Below are positions 1 to 9,160 of a stretch of DNA of 64,000 nt, in pieces. The position numbers and the translations under genes are program-made. Source of the DNA: Orlajensenia flava (GTDB lineage Bacteria; Actinomycetota; Actinomycetes; Actinomycetales; Microbacteriaceae); the NCBI RefSeq assembly GCF_004801905.1, contig NZ_SSSN01000005.1:1-64000 (forward strand). Direction: 5' to 3'. Within the stretch, counting starts at the first letter, position 1. The number at the start of each line of letters is the position of its first letter. The notes beneath the pieces were generated by a model. The model worked only from the letters and a program-made list of their open reading frames with translations. It did no database searches and was not told the origin of the DNA.

Positions 1-57
1 TGACAGCGCCGATGGTACTGCAGGGGAGACCCTGTGGGAGAGTAGGACACCGCCGAA
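1..57 (+). rRNA. rrf: 5S ribosomal RNA, 3' end (partial)
   Basis: The first 57 bases match the universally conserved 3' part of actinobacterial 5S rRNA: the GCGCCGATGGTACTGCAGGG loop/stem region followed by CCCTGTGGGAGAGTAGGACA and the closing CCGCCG strand. The 5' half lies outside the window, so an rRNA operon must continue to the left. The exact mature end near position 57 is estimated. Confidence 0.93.
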
Positions 58-68
58 CACAACCATAC

Positions 69-100
69 GAAATGGCCACCCGACACCGGGTGGCCATTTC
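69..100 (+). terminator. rRNA operon intrinsic terminator
   Basis: A perfect 14-bp stem (69-82 pairing with 87-100) closes a 4-nt ACAC loop about 12 bp after the 5S end. It is the expected terminator of the rRNA operon. The U-run that follows is weak (TTTC), as is common in high-GC Gram-positives. Confidence 0.88.
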
Positions 101-197
101 GCATTTAACGCATCTGCGTTCCAGACAACACAACAGCGCTTCCCCCAGCAGGGAGATAATGACGGGTGGCGACCGCCGAGACGAGAAGGTGCACACC

Positions 198-2126
198 GTG
201 AGCGATTTCTCCGCGACAGGTCCCCGAGAGGGCGACGACCGAAAGCCCTGGGAGAAGCGAACCGACGCCGGCCGGTCGAGCGAACCGCGCGGGCAGCGGC
301 CCGAGCGCAAGCCCTACGAGAAGCGCGACTCCGGTTCTCCTCGCAGCGGCGGCGCGCCGCGTCGCGATGGTGAGCGGAAGCCGTGGGAGAAGCGCGATGG
401 GGCGTCCTCTGGTGCGCCGCGCCGCGATGGCGACCGCAAGCCCTACGAACGTCGTGATGGTGGTGGGCCTCGTCCCGATGGTGAGCGGAAGCCATGGGAG
501 AAGCGGGATGGTGCCGCCTCGTCGGGTGCGCCGCGCCGTGACGGTGACCGTAAGCCGTATGAGCGTCGGGATGGCGCCGCACCCCGTCGTGATGGTGGGG
601 AGCGGAAGCCGTGGGAGAAGCGTGATGGTGCCGCTTCGTCGGGTGCGCCTCGTCGTGATGGCGACCGTAAGCCTTATGAGCGTCGTGATGGGGCTGCGCC
701 CCGTCGGGACGGTGGCGAGCGGAAGCCGTGGGAGAAGCGCGATGGCGCCTCCTCTGGTGCGCCCCGTCGTGATGGTGGTGAGCGGAAGCCGTGGGAGAAG
801 CGCGATGGCGCGTCCTCGAGTGCGCCGCGCCGTGATGGCGACCGTAAGCCGTACGAGCGTCGGGATGGCGCGGCTCCTCGTCGGGATGGTGAGCGGAAGC
901 CGTGGGAGAAGCGTGATGGCGCGTCCTCTGGTGCGCCGCGCCGTGATGGTGACCGGAAGCCGTATGAGCGTCGTGATGGGGCTGCGCCTCGCCGGGATGG
1001 TGGCGAGCGGAAGCCGTGGGAGAAGCGCGACGATCGTGGTGGAGAAAGGCTGTGGACGCGCGCTGGCGCCCCGGCGCGCGGCGATCGTGACGCCCACTAC
1101 GAGGAGCAGGAACTCACCGAGGAGCAGCGTCGTCAGCACGAGTTGCGTTCGGTGCGTCCGCGCCACGACGACCCCGACCTGCCGTTCGACGTCCAGGCCG
1201 ATGAGCTCGACCGCGTCGCCCGCAATGAGTTGAAGACCCTCACCAAGGACAACGCCGAGTGGGTGGCCAAGCACCTCGTCATGGCCGTTCGACTCATCGA
1301 CGAGGATCCCGAGCTCGCGCACCGGCACGTGCTCTCGGCGGCGCGTCGAGCCGGACGCATCGCTATCGTGCGCGAGACCCTCGCGATCACGGCCTACGCA
1401 ACGGGCGACTTCGCCCTGGCCCTCCGCGAGCTGCGCACCTTCCGCCGCATCTCGGGCAAGGACGACCAACTTCCACTCATGGTCGACAGCGAGCGCGGCG
1501 TCGGTCGCCCTGATCGTGCGCTCGAGCTCGGCCGATCCGTCGACCGCTCGACCCTCGCCCCCGGAGTCCAGGTGGCCCTGGCCATCGCGATGTCGGGTGC
1601 GCGCCTCGATCTCGGGCAGACGGATGCCGCGCTCGGCGAGCTCGAGATCGCCCAGCTCGACCCGAACACGGCGTTCTCCTACAGCCCCGAGTTGTTCGAC
1701 GCCTACGGAGACGTGCTCGAAGATCTCGGCCGCGACGAGGATGCTGCGCTCTGGCACGGCCGAGCAGAACGAGCCGCCGAGGCCATCGCCCGCCGGGACG
1801 GCGAGGACGACGAGATGATCGAGGTCATCGAGGAGGACCTCGGCGACGACGAGACGCTGGGCCAGGAGCAGGGCATACCGCTCGAAACGACGTCGGACGA
1901 ACACGCCGAAGACGTCGAGGACGACGCCGAGCACGACGTTGACGCGGCGCCCCTTGACGAGGCCGACGACATCGAGCCGGTCGAGATCGATTCGGCCGAC
2001 GCCGATTCGGACGACGCAGATTCAGTCGACACTGCCGAGGACGACGAGTCCCCCTCGGCCGTCGCCGACGAAACCGACGCCGACGCCGACCGAGACGACA
2101 CCGAGCGCGATGCGCCGCAGGGCTGA
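198..2126 (+). CDS. Repeat-rich basic N-terminus protein with TPR-like core and acidic tail
   Basis: No enzymatic function is recognised. In sequence order there is an N-terminal region of roughly 290 residues built from alternating RKPWEKRDG and RKPYERRDG modules with Gly/Ala/Ser linkers, a helical core of about 200 residues with TPR-like helix pairs, and a C-terminal tail of about 100 residues that is almost purely Asp/Glu. Similar tetratricopeptide proteins sit beside HAD phosphatases in Microbacteriaceae. The GTG at 198 is preferred because GAGAAGG lies 8 nt upstream. An in-frame ATG at 159 has AGGGAG only 3 nt upstream and would add 13 residues. The next gene overlaps the 3' end by 17 bp. 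The basic modules suggest RNA or nucleic-acid binding, which is inference. Confidence 0.8.
   Translation: MSDFSATGPREGDDRKPWEKRTDAGRSSEPRGQRPERKPYEKRDSGSPRSGGAPRRDGERKPWEKRDGASSGAPRRDGDRKPYERRDGGGPRPDGERKPWEKRDGAASSGAPRRDGDRKPYERRDGAAPRRDGGERKPWEKRDGAASSGAPRRDGDRKPYERRDGAAPRRDGGERKPWEKRDGASSGAPRRDGGERKPWEKRDGASSSAPRRDGDRKPYERRDGAAPRRDGERKPWEKRDGASSGAPRRDGDRKPYERRDGAAPRRDGGERKPWEKRDDRGGERLWTRAGAPARGDRDAHYEEQELTEEQRRQHELRSVRPRHDDPDLPFDVQADELDRVARNELKTLTKDNAEWVAKHLVMAVRLIDEDPELAHRHVLSAARRAGRIAIVRETLAITAYATGDFALALRELRTFRRISGKDDQLPLMVDSERGVGRPDRALELGRSVDRSTLAPGVQVALAIAMSGARLDLGQTDAALGELEIAQLDPNTAFSYSPELFDAYGDVLEDLGRDEDAALWHGRAERAAEAIARRDGEDDEMIEVIEEDLGDDETLGQEQGIPLETTSDEHAEDVEDDAEHDVDAAPLDEADDIEPVEIDSADADSDDADSVDTAEDDESPSAVADETDADADRDDTERDAPQG
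340..1032 (+). repeat. Coding tandem repeat, RKPWEKRDG/RKPYERRDG modules
   Basis: About a dozen degenerate copies of a unit encoding GERKPWEKRDGA or GDRKPYERRDGA lie in tandem inside the preceding gene. Nucleotide identity between copies is high (for example GAGCGGAAGCCGTGGGAGAA recurs many times), so the array can probably expand and contract in frame by recombination. Confidence 0.9.
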
Positions 2127-3114
2127 CGCGGCGACGCCGCTCGACGGCGTGGATGTGGTCCTGGCCGATCTCGACGGAGTCGTCTACGCCGGTGCGCACG
2201 CCATCCCGCACGCGGTCGAGTCGCTGAACGCGGCAGCGGCATCCGTTCGGGTCGGCTACATCACCAACAACGCCTCTCGCACCGATGCCATGGTCGCCGA
2301 GCACCTCCGGGAGCTCGGTCTGCGTGCCCAGCCGACGGACGTCGTGACGTCACCGCAGGCCGCCATGACCGTCCTCAACGGGCTGGTGCCGCCGGGTTCG
2401 ACGGTCCTCGTCGTCGGCGGCGACGGTCTGGTCGACGAGCTGCAGAAGGCCGGGTTCGCCGTCACGCGGTCGGCCGACGACGCGCCGGCGGCCGTCATCC
2501 AAGGGTTCGCGCCCGAGGTGGGCTGGGCCCAGTTGGCCGAGGCCTCCTACGCCCTCGCAGACAACGCGCTGCCGTGGGTGGCGACCAACACCGACTGGAC
2601 CATTCCCCAGGCCCGCGGGATCGCCCCGGGCAACGGGACGCTGGTCTCGGCGGTGCACACCGCGGTCGGGCGGCTGCCGGTCGTCGCGGGAAAGCCCGAG
2701 GTGCCCATCTTCACCGAGGCGGTGACACGCTTCGGCGCGCGGCATCCGCTGTTCATCGGCGATCGACTCGACACGGACATCCTCGGCTCGACCCGGGCCG
2801 GCATCGCGTCCGTGCTCGTGCTTACGGGCATCGACCGGGCGAAGCAACTGCTCGCCGCCGTGACCGACCAGCGTCCGACGTTCATCCTCGACGACCTCCG
2901 CGGGCTGAGCGCTCCCTACCCGCCGACGGAGCTGACGGATGACGGCCGCTCCGCGACCGTGGGCCGCGCCCGCGTCGTGCTCGACGGCGACGACGTCGTC
3001 ATCCGACGCGGCGGCGACGGTGGCATCGACCTGCTGCGCGCGGCGTGCGCCGTGATCTGGAACTCGGGTCGGGCGATCTACGGCCTGAACGTGCCGGAGT
3101 CCCTCTACCGCTGA
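2110..3114 (+). CDS. HAD-superfamily IIA hydrolase (NagD-like phosphatase)
   Basis: A predicted cytosolic phosphatase of 334 residues. HAD motif I reads DLDGVVYAG near residue 20. The cap region carries TNNASR, and motif IV is GDRLDTDILG near residue 220, all typical of subclass IIA enzymes acting on small phosphorylated metabolites. Residues 275-334 form an extra C-terminal stretch beyond the HAD fold. The ATG at 2110 overlaps the upstream gene by 17 bp, so translational coupling is likely. The reading frame stays open further upstream, but that part is the alternative frame of the acidic tail. The physiological substrate cannot be named. Confidence 0.85.
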   Translation: MRRRADAATPLDGVDVVLADLDGVVYAGAHAIPHAVESLNAAAASVRVGYITNNASRTDAMVAEHLRELGLRAQPTDVVTSPQAAMTVLNGLVPPGSTVLVVGGDGLVDELQKAGFAVTRSADDAPAAVIQGFAPEVGWAQLAEASYALADNALPWVATNTDWTIPQARGIAPGNGTLVSAVHTAVGRLPVVAGKPEVPIFTEAVTRFGARHPLFIGDRLDTDILGSTRAGIASVLVLTGIDRAKQLLAAVTDQRPTFILDDLRGLSAPYPPTELTDDGRSATVGRARVVLDGDDVVIRRGGDGGIDLLRAACAVIWNSGRAIYGLNVPESLYR

Positions 3115-3179
3115 GGCGACTCCCAGACTGAGCGCGAGCCTCGCCGTAGGGTGGATGATTCATCGAAACGGGAGGTGGG

Positions 3180-4463
3180 ATGAACATGGATGTCGCGTGG
3201 AATGCGTGGTGGGGATTGGCCGTGGGCGTGGTGGCCGCGATCGTGGCGGCCTTCGTGGTCGTCGCGATCGCTCGGCAGATCGCCCGGGCGGCCGGACGCC
3301 GCAAGGAGTGGCCGGGCATCCTGGTGCGCCGGGCGCGGTGGCCGTTCCGGTTGCTCCTCGTCGTGGTGGGCGTCTGGATAGCCATCGTCGTGACGATGCC
3401 CGCGACCCCGATGCGCGGCAGCATCGAGCACGTGTTCCTCATCGCGACCATCGCGATCGGATCGTGGTTCGCCTGCGAGCTCGTCCTGTTCGCGATGGAT
3501 CTCAGCACGTCGCGCTATCGCATCGACGTGGCAGACAACCGCGTGGCCCGGCGCATCCGCACGCAGATCGCGATCCTGCGCCGACTGGTCGTCGTCATCA
3601 CGGTGATCGTGGCCACCGGCGGCATCCTCCTCAGCTTCCCCGAGGTGCGCGTCGTGGGGGCGAGCGTGCTGGCATCCGCTGGGCTGGTCTCCGTGGTCGC
3701 CGGCCTCGCCGCGCAGTCCACGCTCGCCAACCTGTTCGCGGGCATCCAGTTGGCCTTCAGTGAGGCGATCCGCGTCGACGACGTGGTCGTGGTCGAGGGT
3801 GAGTGGGGCCGCATCGGCGAGATCACCCTCAGCTACGTCGTGGTCAACCTGTGGGACGAGCGCACCCTCGTGCTGCCGTGCACCTACTTCACCACCAAGC
3901 CGTTCCAGAACTGGACCAGGCAGGGCAGCGCGCTCATGGGCGCCGTCGAGATGGACCTCGACTGGCGCATTGCGCCGCAGCGGATGCGCGAGCACCTGGC
4001 CGATGTGCTCGCGCGCACCGATCTGTGGGACAAGCGGGCGTCGGTGCTGCAGGTGACGGATGCGATCGGCGGCTATGTGCGCGTGCGCATCCTCGTGACC
4101 GCCGTGGACGCGCCCACCCTGTTCGACCTGCGCTGCCAGGTGCGCGAGGAGATGGTCGACTGGATCCGCGAGCAGACCCCCTCCGCGATTCCTCATCAAC
4201 GCGTGCGCGTGGAGGGCGTCGACGAGAGGGACCCCGAGGCTCCCGTGCGCGTCGCGCCTCAGCGTCGCAGCGCCTCGGTCTTCGAGCAGTTCCCCGTGCG
4301 GCAGGAACCGGCGACGGTCACGGGTGAGCAGGCCCGGCTGTTCTCGGGCTCGCCGGAAGCCGAGGAGCGCGCGAGCCTCTTCACGTCGGCGATGCCGGTC
4401 GTCGACCAGGCGAAGCTCGAGGAATCGGAGGCGGCCCGCGACGGGCGCGCCGCCTCCGATTGA
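3180..4463 (+). CDS. MscS-family mechanosensitive channel
   Basis: A membrane protein of 427 residues. At least four hydrophobic segments fall between residues 5 and 170. The pore helix region (SVLASAGLVSVVAGLAAQST) leads into the beta domain with VVVVEGEWGRIGEI and VLPCTYFTTKPFQNW, hallmarks of MscS-type channels that release solutes on hypo-osmotic shock. The C-terminal 70 residues are hydrophilic. GGAGG at 3171-3175 serves either ATG 3180 or ATG 3186. The gene is convergent with the ligase downstream. Confidence 0.85.
   Translation: MNMDVAWNAWWGLAVGVVAAIVAAFVVVAIARQIARAAGRRKEWPGILVRRARWPFRLLLVVVGVWIAIVVTMPATPMRGSIEHVFLIATIAIGSWFACELVLFAMDLSTSRYRIDVADNRVARRIRTQIAILRRLVVVITVIVATGGILLSFPEVRVVGASVLASAGLVSVVAGLAAQSTLANLFAGIQLAFSEAIRVDDVVVVEGEWGRIGEITLSYVVVNLWDERTLVLPCTYFTTKPFQNWTRQGSALMGAVEMDLDWRIAPQRMREHLADVLARTDLWDKRASVLQVTDAIGGYVRVRILVTAVDAPTLFDLRCQVREEMVDWIREQTPSAIPHQRVRVEGVDERDPEAPVRVAPQRRSASVFEQFPVRQEPATVTGEQARLFSGSPEAEERASLFTSAMPVVDQAKLEESEAARDGRAASD
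4423..4461. terminator. Bidirectional terminator-like hairpin across the mscS stop codon
   Basis: A perfect 13-bp inverted repeat, AATCGGAGGCGGC (4423-4435) and GCCGCCTCCGATT (4449-4461), encloses a 13-nt loop and reaches into the stop codon of the MscS gene. It sits between two convergent genes whose stops are 40 bp apart, as expected for a shared terminator. Confidence 0.65.
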
Positions 4464-4502
4464 TGCCGGCTCGAGACCGGCGCACTCCCGACTGATGCCG
4501 GC

Positions 4503-6083
4503 TCAGTTGGCCCGCGCGCGCAGGTCCTTGCGGAGGATCTTGCCCGCCGTCGACTTCGGCACGAGGTCGATGAACTCGACGGCCCGCACCTTCTCGTAGG
4601 GAGCGACTCGCTCGGCGACGTAAGCCTTGACGGCCTCCTCGTCGAGGTCGGCATCGGGCTGCACGACCACGAACGCCTTCGGGATCTCCTGCCCGTCCGC
4701 GTCGAGCACGCCGACGACCGCGGCATCCGCGATCTGAGGGTGCGTGAGGAGCACTGCTTCCAGCACGGCGGGTGCGACCTGGTAGCCCTTGTACTTGATG
4801 AGCTCCTTCAGCCGGTCGACGATGTAGAACGAGCCGTTGGCCGTCACGGTGGCGATGTCGCCCGTGTGCAGCCAGCCATCGGTATCGAGCGTGCGCCCGG
4901 TCGCCTCGTCGTTGCCGAGGTAGCCCTGCATCACCTGCGGTCCGCGCACCCACAGCTCGCCCGCCGGGCTCTGTCCCTCATCGGGGATCTCGACATCCGC
5001 TCCGCTCTCGACGTCGACGATGCGGCCCTCTGTGCCGGGGAGCAGGATGCCGATGCTCGAGCGATCGATATCCGTGCGGTCGACGGGGATCGAGTGCGAC
5101 ACGGGGCTGAGCTCGGTCATGCCGTAGCCCTGGCACACGATGCAGTCCAGCCGGTCGGCGACGGCCTTCGCGAGGGCACCGTCGAGCGGGGCCGCTCCCG
5201 AGAAGATCACCTTGACGCTGGAGAGGTCGAACTCGGCGACCAGCGGGTGCTTGGCGAGTGCCACCGCGATGGGAGGGGCGATGAAGATCCAGGTGCAGCG
5301 CGTGTCCCGCACGATGCGCAGGAACTCCGGCAGGTCGAACTTGGGCATCGTCACGAGGGCCGCGCGCTGCTTGATCGCGAAGTTCAGCAGCACCGTCATC
5401 CCGTAGATGTGGAAGAACGGGAGCACCGCGAGCACGCGATCGCCCTCGACGAGGCCGATCGACGAGCTGGACTGGCAGACGTTGGCGATGAGGTTTCGGT
5501 GACTGAGGCGCACACCCTTCGGGTGGCCGGTGGTGCCCGACGAGTACGGGAGAACGGCCGTGTGGGTCGCCGGGTCGAATGACACCTCGGGCGCCGGACG
5601 GCCCTCGCCGAGGAGGTCACGGAGGGACGGATGTCCGTCGGCGCCGTCGAGCACGATCACGTGGTCATCCGGGATGCCCCGGGCGGCCGCCGCCTGCGCG
5701 GCGCCGGGCAGGAGCGGCGACACGGTGAACAGCCAGTGCGCGTCGGCGTCCGTGAGCTGGCGGCCGATCTCCTCGGGCGTGTAGAGGGAGTTGATGGTGG
5801 TGGCGGTGGCACCGGACCGGAGGATGCCGTGGAAGACCGTGGCGAACGCCGGGACGTTGGGGCACAGCAGGGCGACGACGTCGCCCACGCCGATTCCGCG
5901 AGCCGCGAGGGCGCCGGCGAGCAGGTTGATCTGTCCGACGAGCGAGCGATAGGTGGTCTCAGCCCCCGAGGGCCCGTCGATGAGGGCGATGGAGTCGAGC
6001 TCGTGCTCGGTCAGGTCACCGAACAGGTACTCGTAGATCGAGACCGCGGGGATCTCGACGTCGGGAAGAGGGCTGTGCACCAT
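4503..6083 (-). CDS. AMP-dependent acyl/aryl-CoA ligase (4-coumarate-CoA ligase-like)
   Basis: A 526-residue member of the adenylate-forming superfamily that activates a carboxylate with ATP and transfers it to CoA. Motif A3 (YSSGTTGHPKGVRLSH) lies near residue 180, A5 (GYGMTE) near 325, A7/A8 (GWLHTGD) near 400, and the catalytic lysine motif A10 (STAGKILRKDLR) is at the C-terminus. The order resembles plant 4CL-type enzymes; the substrate (fatty acid or aromatic acid) is not determinable. AAGGAG lies 5-6 nt before the ATG. The gene follows purQ by 120 bp on the same strand, where purL might have been expected. Confidence 0.88.
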   Translation of the reverse strand: MVHSPLPDVEIPAVSIYEYLFGDLTEHELDSIALIDGPSGAETTYRSLVGQINLLAGALAARGIGVGDVVALLCPNVPAFATVFHGILRSGATATTINSLYTPEEIGRQLTDADAHWLFTVSPLLPGAAQAAAARGIPDDHVIVLDGADGHPSLRDLLGEGRPAPEVSFDPATHTAVLPYSSGTTGHPKGVRLSHRNLIANVCQSSSSIGLVEGDRVLAVLPFFHIYGMTVLLNFAIKQRAALVTMPKFDLPEFLRIVRDTRCTWIFIAPPIAVALAKHPLVAEFDLSSVKVIFSGAAPLDGALAKAVADRLDCIVCQGYGMTELSPVSHSIPVDRTDIDRSSIGILLPGTEGRIVDVESGADVEIPDEGQSPAGELWVRGPQVMQGYLGNDEATGRTLDTDGWLHTGDIATVTANGSFYIVDRLKELIKYKGYQVAPAVLEAVLLTHPQIADAAVVGVLDADGQEIPKAFVVVQPDADLDEEAVKAYVAERVAPYEKVRAVEFIDLVPKSTAGKILRKDLRARAN

Positions 6084-6203
6084 GGGATCTCCTTTGATCG
6101 TGTGGTTCCATCATCACCCGGATCGCCGGTCGATGCATACGCACGGAGCGTCGAGACCCCCACCTGTTCGGGGGTGTCCTTCGCGTCGCAGGGCGAACGC
6201 GGG

Positions 6204-6904
<701 letters not shown>

Positions 6905-6908
<4 letters not shown>

Positions 6909-7162
6909 CCGCGGTCCTCGACCACGTGGATGCCGACGACGTCCTCGATGACGCCGTTCGAGAGGATGTCCTCCGCGACCTGCCGTACCTCGGCGAGGGT
7001 GGCTTCATCCGCCGCGCCGTCGACCGTGATCTCGAAGCGCTTGCCGATACGGACGCCCGTGAAGGTGCTCCGCCCGAGTCGAGCGAGTGCCCCGGCCACC
7101 GCCTTCCCCTGCGGATCGAGCAGTTCGGCCTTGGGCATGACGTCGACGACGATCGTGGGCAC
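6905..7162 (-). CDS. purS: Phosphoribosylformylglycinamidine synthase subunit PurS
   Basis: The 85-residue PurS protein bridges PurQ and PurL in the three-part FGAM synthase of Gram-positives. Recognisable features are the N-terminal strand [35 protein letters not shown], and the short ferredoxin-like fold. The start is GTG with GGAG 8 nt upstream. A TAGAAT hexamer on the minus strand at 7201-7206 is a plausible -10. purL, the third partner, is not in the window. Confidence 0.95.
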
Positions 7163-7308
7163 CGGGTATCTCCGTCCGGAGTCGAGAAGGGGGTACGTCG
7201 ATTCTACCGGTCGGCCTCGTGGCCGCGGACGGTGCTGCGAGCCGACTCTGGCGGGTCTCCGTCGCGGACGGTAATGTCGCCAGCAACCAGCCAGATGAAG
7301 GAGTCGCC

Positions 7309-7713
7309 ATGCCGATCGGACCCGTGGAAGTGATGGTCCTCACGTTCACCGACGCCGCGGGACCCGCTCAGATCGCCGGTGAACTCGAGAAACTCGTCGA
7401 CGGCGGCAAGATCGCCGTCATCGACGCCGTCATCGTGACCCGGGGCGCCGACGGCACCGTCGAGGCCCACGACCTCGAAGAGGACGAGGTGCCCGGTTTC
7501 GAGCGCATCGCCCCCGACCCGCGGGACCTGCTCAGCGACTCGGACGCCGAGATCGTCGGCGAGGCGCTGGAGCCCGGATCGGTGGCCCTCGTGCTGGCCA
7601 TCGAGCATCGCTGGGCGTTCGGCTTCTACGAGAAGCTGCGCGAAGCGGGCGGCGAGATCGCGTTGCACGTGCAGATCGATCACGAGGACGCCGTCGCGGC
7701 GCTCGTGGACTAG
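7309..7713 (+). CDS. DUF6325/DUF1269-like small acidic protein
   Basis: A conserved actinobacterial protein of 134 residues without assigned function. It is soluble and acidic. It begins GPVEVMVLTF, and its middle holds an EALEPGSVALVLAIEHRWAF segment typical of the family, in which a hydrophobic helix is followed by a conserved Trp. GAAGGAG sits 5-6 nt upstream of ATG 7309, which decides this start over the longer open frame. It lies 13 bp before the SHOCT gene, so the pair is probably an operon. Confidence 0.78.
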   Translation: MPIGPVEVMVLTFTDAAGPAQIAGELEKLVDGGKIAVIDAVIVTRGADGTVEAHDLEEDEVPGFERIAPDPRDLLSDSDAEIVGEALEPGSVALVLAIEHRWAFGFYEKLREAGGEIALHVQIDHEDAVAALVD

Positions 7714-7726
7714 GGAGGGACGAGAC

Positions 7727-8044
7727 ATGCTCATCGGACGCCGCTTCGGCCGCCCAGGACTCATCGGCACCGTCGCTCGGACGGCGGTGATCACGGGAAC
7801 CGCCGCCATGACCGCTGGCGCCATCTCCCACCACCAGCAGCAGAAGTACGCGACGCAGCAGGAGGCCGCCGCCTACGAGCAGGCCGAAGCGGCTCAGCCG
7901 GCCGCGGCACCCGCTCCGTCGGCGCCCGCCGCATCCGGAGACCCGCTGATGGACAAGCTCACCCAGCTGGCGTCCCTGCACGCGAGCGGCGTGCTGACAG
8001 ATGCCGAGTTCAGCGAGGCGAAGGCGAAGCTGCTGGCGAGCTGA
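7727..8044 (+). CDS. SHOCT-domain small membrane-associated protein
   Basis: 105 residues. A hydrophobic Gly/Ala/Thr-rich helix (about residues 14-34) is followed by a Gln/Ala/Pro-rich linker and a C-terminal SHOCT module (PLMDKLTQLASLHASGVLTDAEFSEAKAKLL). The SHOCT domain is a short oligomerisation motif usually at protein ends. GGGAGGGACGAGAC precedes the ATG. Partnering with the upstream DUF6325-like gene is known from related genomes; the role is unknown. Confidence 0.8.
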   Translation: MLIGRRFGRPGLIGTVARTAVITGTAAMTAGAISHHQQQKYATQQEAAAYEQAEAAQPAAAPAPSAPAASGDPLMDKLTQLASLHASGVLTDAEFSEAKAKLLAS

Positions 8045-8147
8045 TCGCTCTCGTCTGACGCGCTCGGCTACGCGGCCCTGGGCGCCGGTCGTCGTGGCCA
8101 GGTGGCGGCCCGCGTCGCGTCGTCGCAGCGCGCCCAGTGGCCCGAGC

Positions 8148-8471
8148 GGATGCGCGTTATTGCACGGCGGCGTGTCGGGATGCGCGTTATCGCACCGAAC
8201 TGGCTCAGCGCTGTTTCACGCAGTCGGTCGCTTCTCAACGGATGCGTTATTGCACGGCGGTGCGTCGGGATGCGCGTTATTGCACCGAACTGTCCGAGCG
8301 CTGTTCACGCCAGTCGGTCGCTTCTCAACGGATGCGCGTTATTGCACGGCGGTGCGTCGGGATGCGCGTTATCGCACTGAATTGCGCCCGCAGGAGTCCG
8401 CGTCGGATGCCCGCAGCGCGAGCGGATGCGCGTTATGGCACGGTGGCGCGAGCGGATGCGCGTTATGGCAC
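8148..8471 (+). repeat. Array of eight phased 18-bp direct repeats
   Basis: The motif GGATGCGCGTTATNGCAC occurs at 8148, 8178, 8240 (lacking two bases), 8268, 8330, 8360, 8424 and 8454, all in the same orientation. Start-to-start distances are 30, 62, 28, 62, 30, 64 and 30 bp, so motifs come in pairs repeated about every 92 bp. The first three 92-bp units also share the sequence between pairs (GTCGGTCGCTTCTCAAC). The rest of 8045-8502 shows no gene: the open frames there are repeat artefacts. Confidence 0.92.
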
Positions 8472-8502
8472 CGCGGCCGCGCCACGATCGGCCTACGTCG
8501 TC

Positions 8503-8545
8503 TTGACAACGACCGAGTTCCGCGCGTAATATTCCAGCTGGAATA
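8503..8545 (+). promoter_or_regulatory. PadR promoter with operator palindrome over the -10
   Basis: TTGACA (8503-8508) and TAATAT (8527-8532) are separated by 18 bp. A perfect 16-bp palindrome TATTCCAGCTGGAATA (8530-8545) overlaps the -10 and the likely start of transcription, the expected place for autorepression by the PadR protein encoded 22 bp downstream. Confidence 0.75.
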
Positions 8546-8566
8546 ATCGACGCGGAAGACATCACC

Positions 8567-9160
8567 ATGGCCGAACTCACCCCTCTGGGGCTTGCAGCGC
8601 TTGCGCTGCTCGCTGAGCGACCCATGCATCCGTACGAGATGTACCAGACCCTCGTGCATCGGCGTGAGGACCGCAACGTCAAGGTGCGCCCCGGCTCGCT
8701 CTATCACGCCGTCGATCGACTCTCCCGGACCGGGCTCGTCGATGCGGTCGGGGTCGACCGCGGGGGCAACCGTCCCGAGCGCACCAGCTACGCCATCACG
8801 GATGCGGGGCGCGCCGCGCTTCACGCTCGTGTCGCGTTCATGCTCGCGACCCCGGCCGAGGAGTTCCCCGAGTTCCGGCACGCCATCGCCGAGGCCCACA
8901 ACCTCCCGATCGACGAGGTCGCGGCTCTCATCCGCTCGCGGCTGTCCGTGATGCACGACCACCTGCACGACCTCGAGGTCGCCCGCAGCGTCGTCGCAAG
9001 CAAGGGCATCCCCCACCGTTTCTGGCTCGACCTGAGCTACCAGATCTCCCTCCTGCACGCAGACATCGCGTGGCTCGAGGAGCACATCACCCGAATCGAA
9101 GCCGGCGACATCTCGTGGACCGACTCGATTCCCGAACACCTCACAGAAAAGAATCACTGA
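8567..9160 (+). CDS. PadR-family transcriptional regulator
   Basis: 197 residues. An N-terminal winged helix (LGLAALALLAERPMHPYEMYQTL, then VRPGSLYHAVDRLSRTGLV and the wing) is followed by a C-terminal helical dimerisation region from about residue 95, the PadR/Vir-type architecture. The stop shares one base with the start of the following MFS exporter (TGATG), so the two are one operon. By analogy with PadR-exporter pairs it probably represses this operon until a toxic ligand binds; the palindrome on its own promoter supports this. Confidence 0.88.
   Translation: MAELTPLGLAALALLAERPMHPYEMYQTLVHRREDRNVKVRPGSLYHAVDRLSRTGLVDAVGVDRGGNRPERTSYAITDAGRAALHARVAFMLATPAEEFPEFRHAIAEAHNLPIDEVAALIRSRLSVMHDHLHDLEVARSVVASKGIPHRFWLDLSYQISLLHADIAWLEEHITRIEAGDISWTDSIPEHLTEKNH

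Noticed and set aside
105-1934. 609-codon minus-strand reading frame opposite the repeat-rich gene
   Set aside because: It mirrors a GC-rich tandem repeat and reads as repetitive low-complexity sequence (TLIRLTVAITARRTRR); the plus frame has a coherent TPR-like core.
8148-8471. CRISPR array
   Set aside because: Repeats are only 18 bp, spacings alternate between about 12 and 44 bp of intervening DNA, and the intervening sequence is itself repeated; no cas genes are nearby.
8001-8546. Plus-strand frames across the 8-kb repeat array
   Set aside because: All three frames stay open only because the repeat lacks stops; no start signals or codon-position bias.
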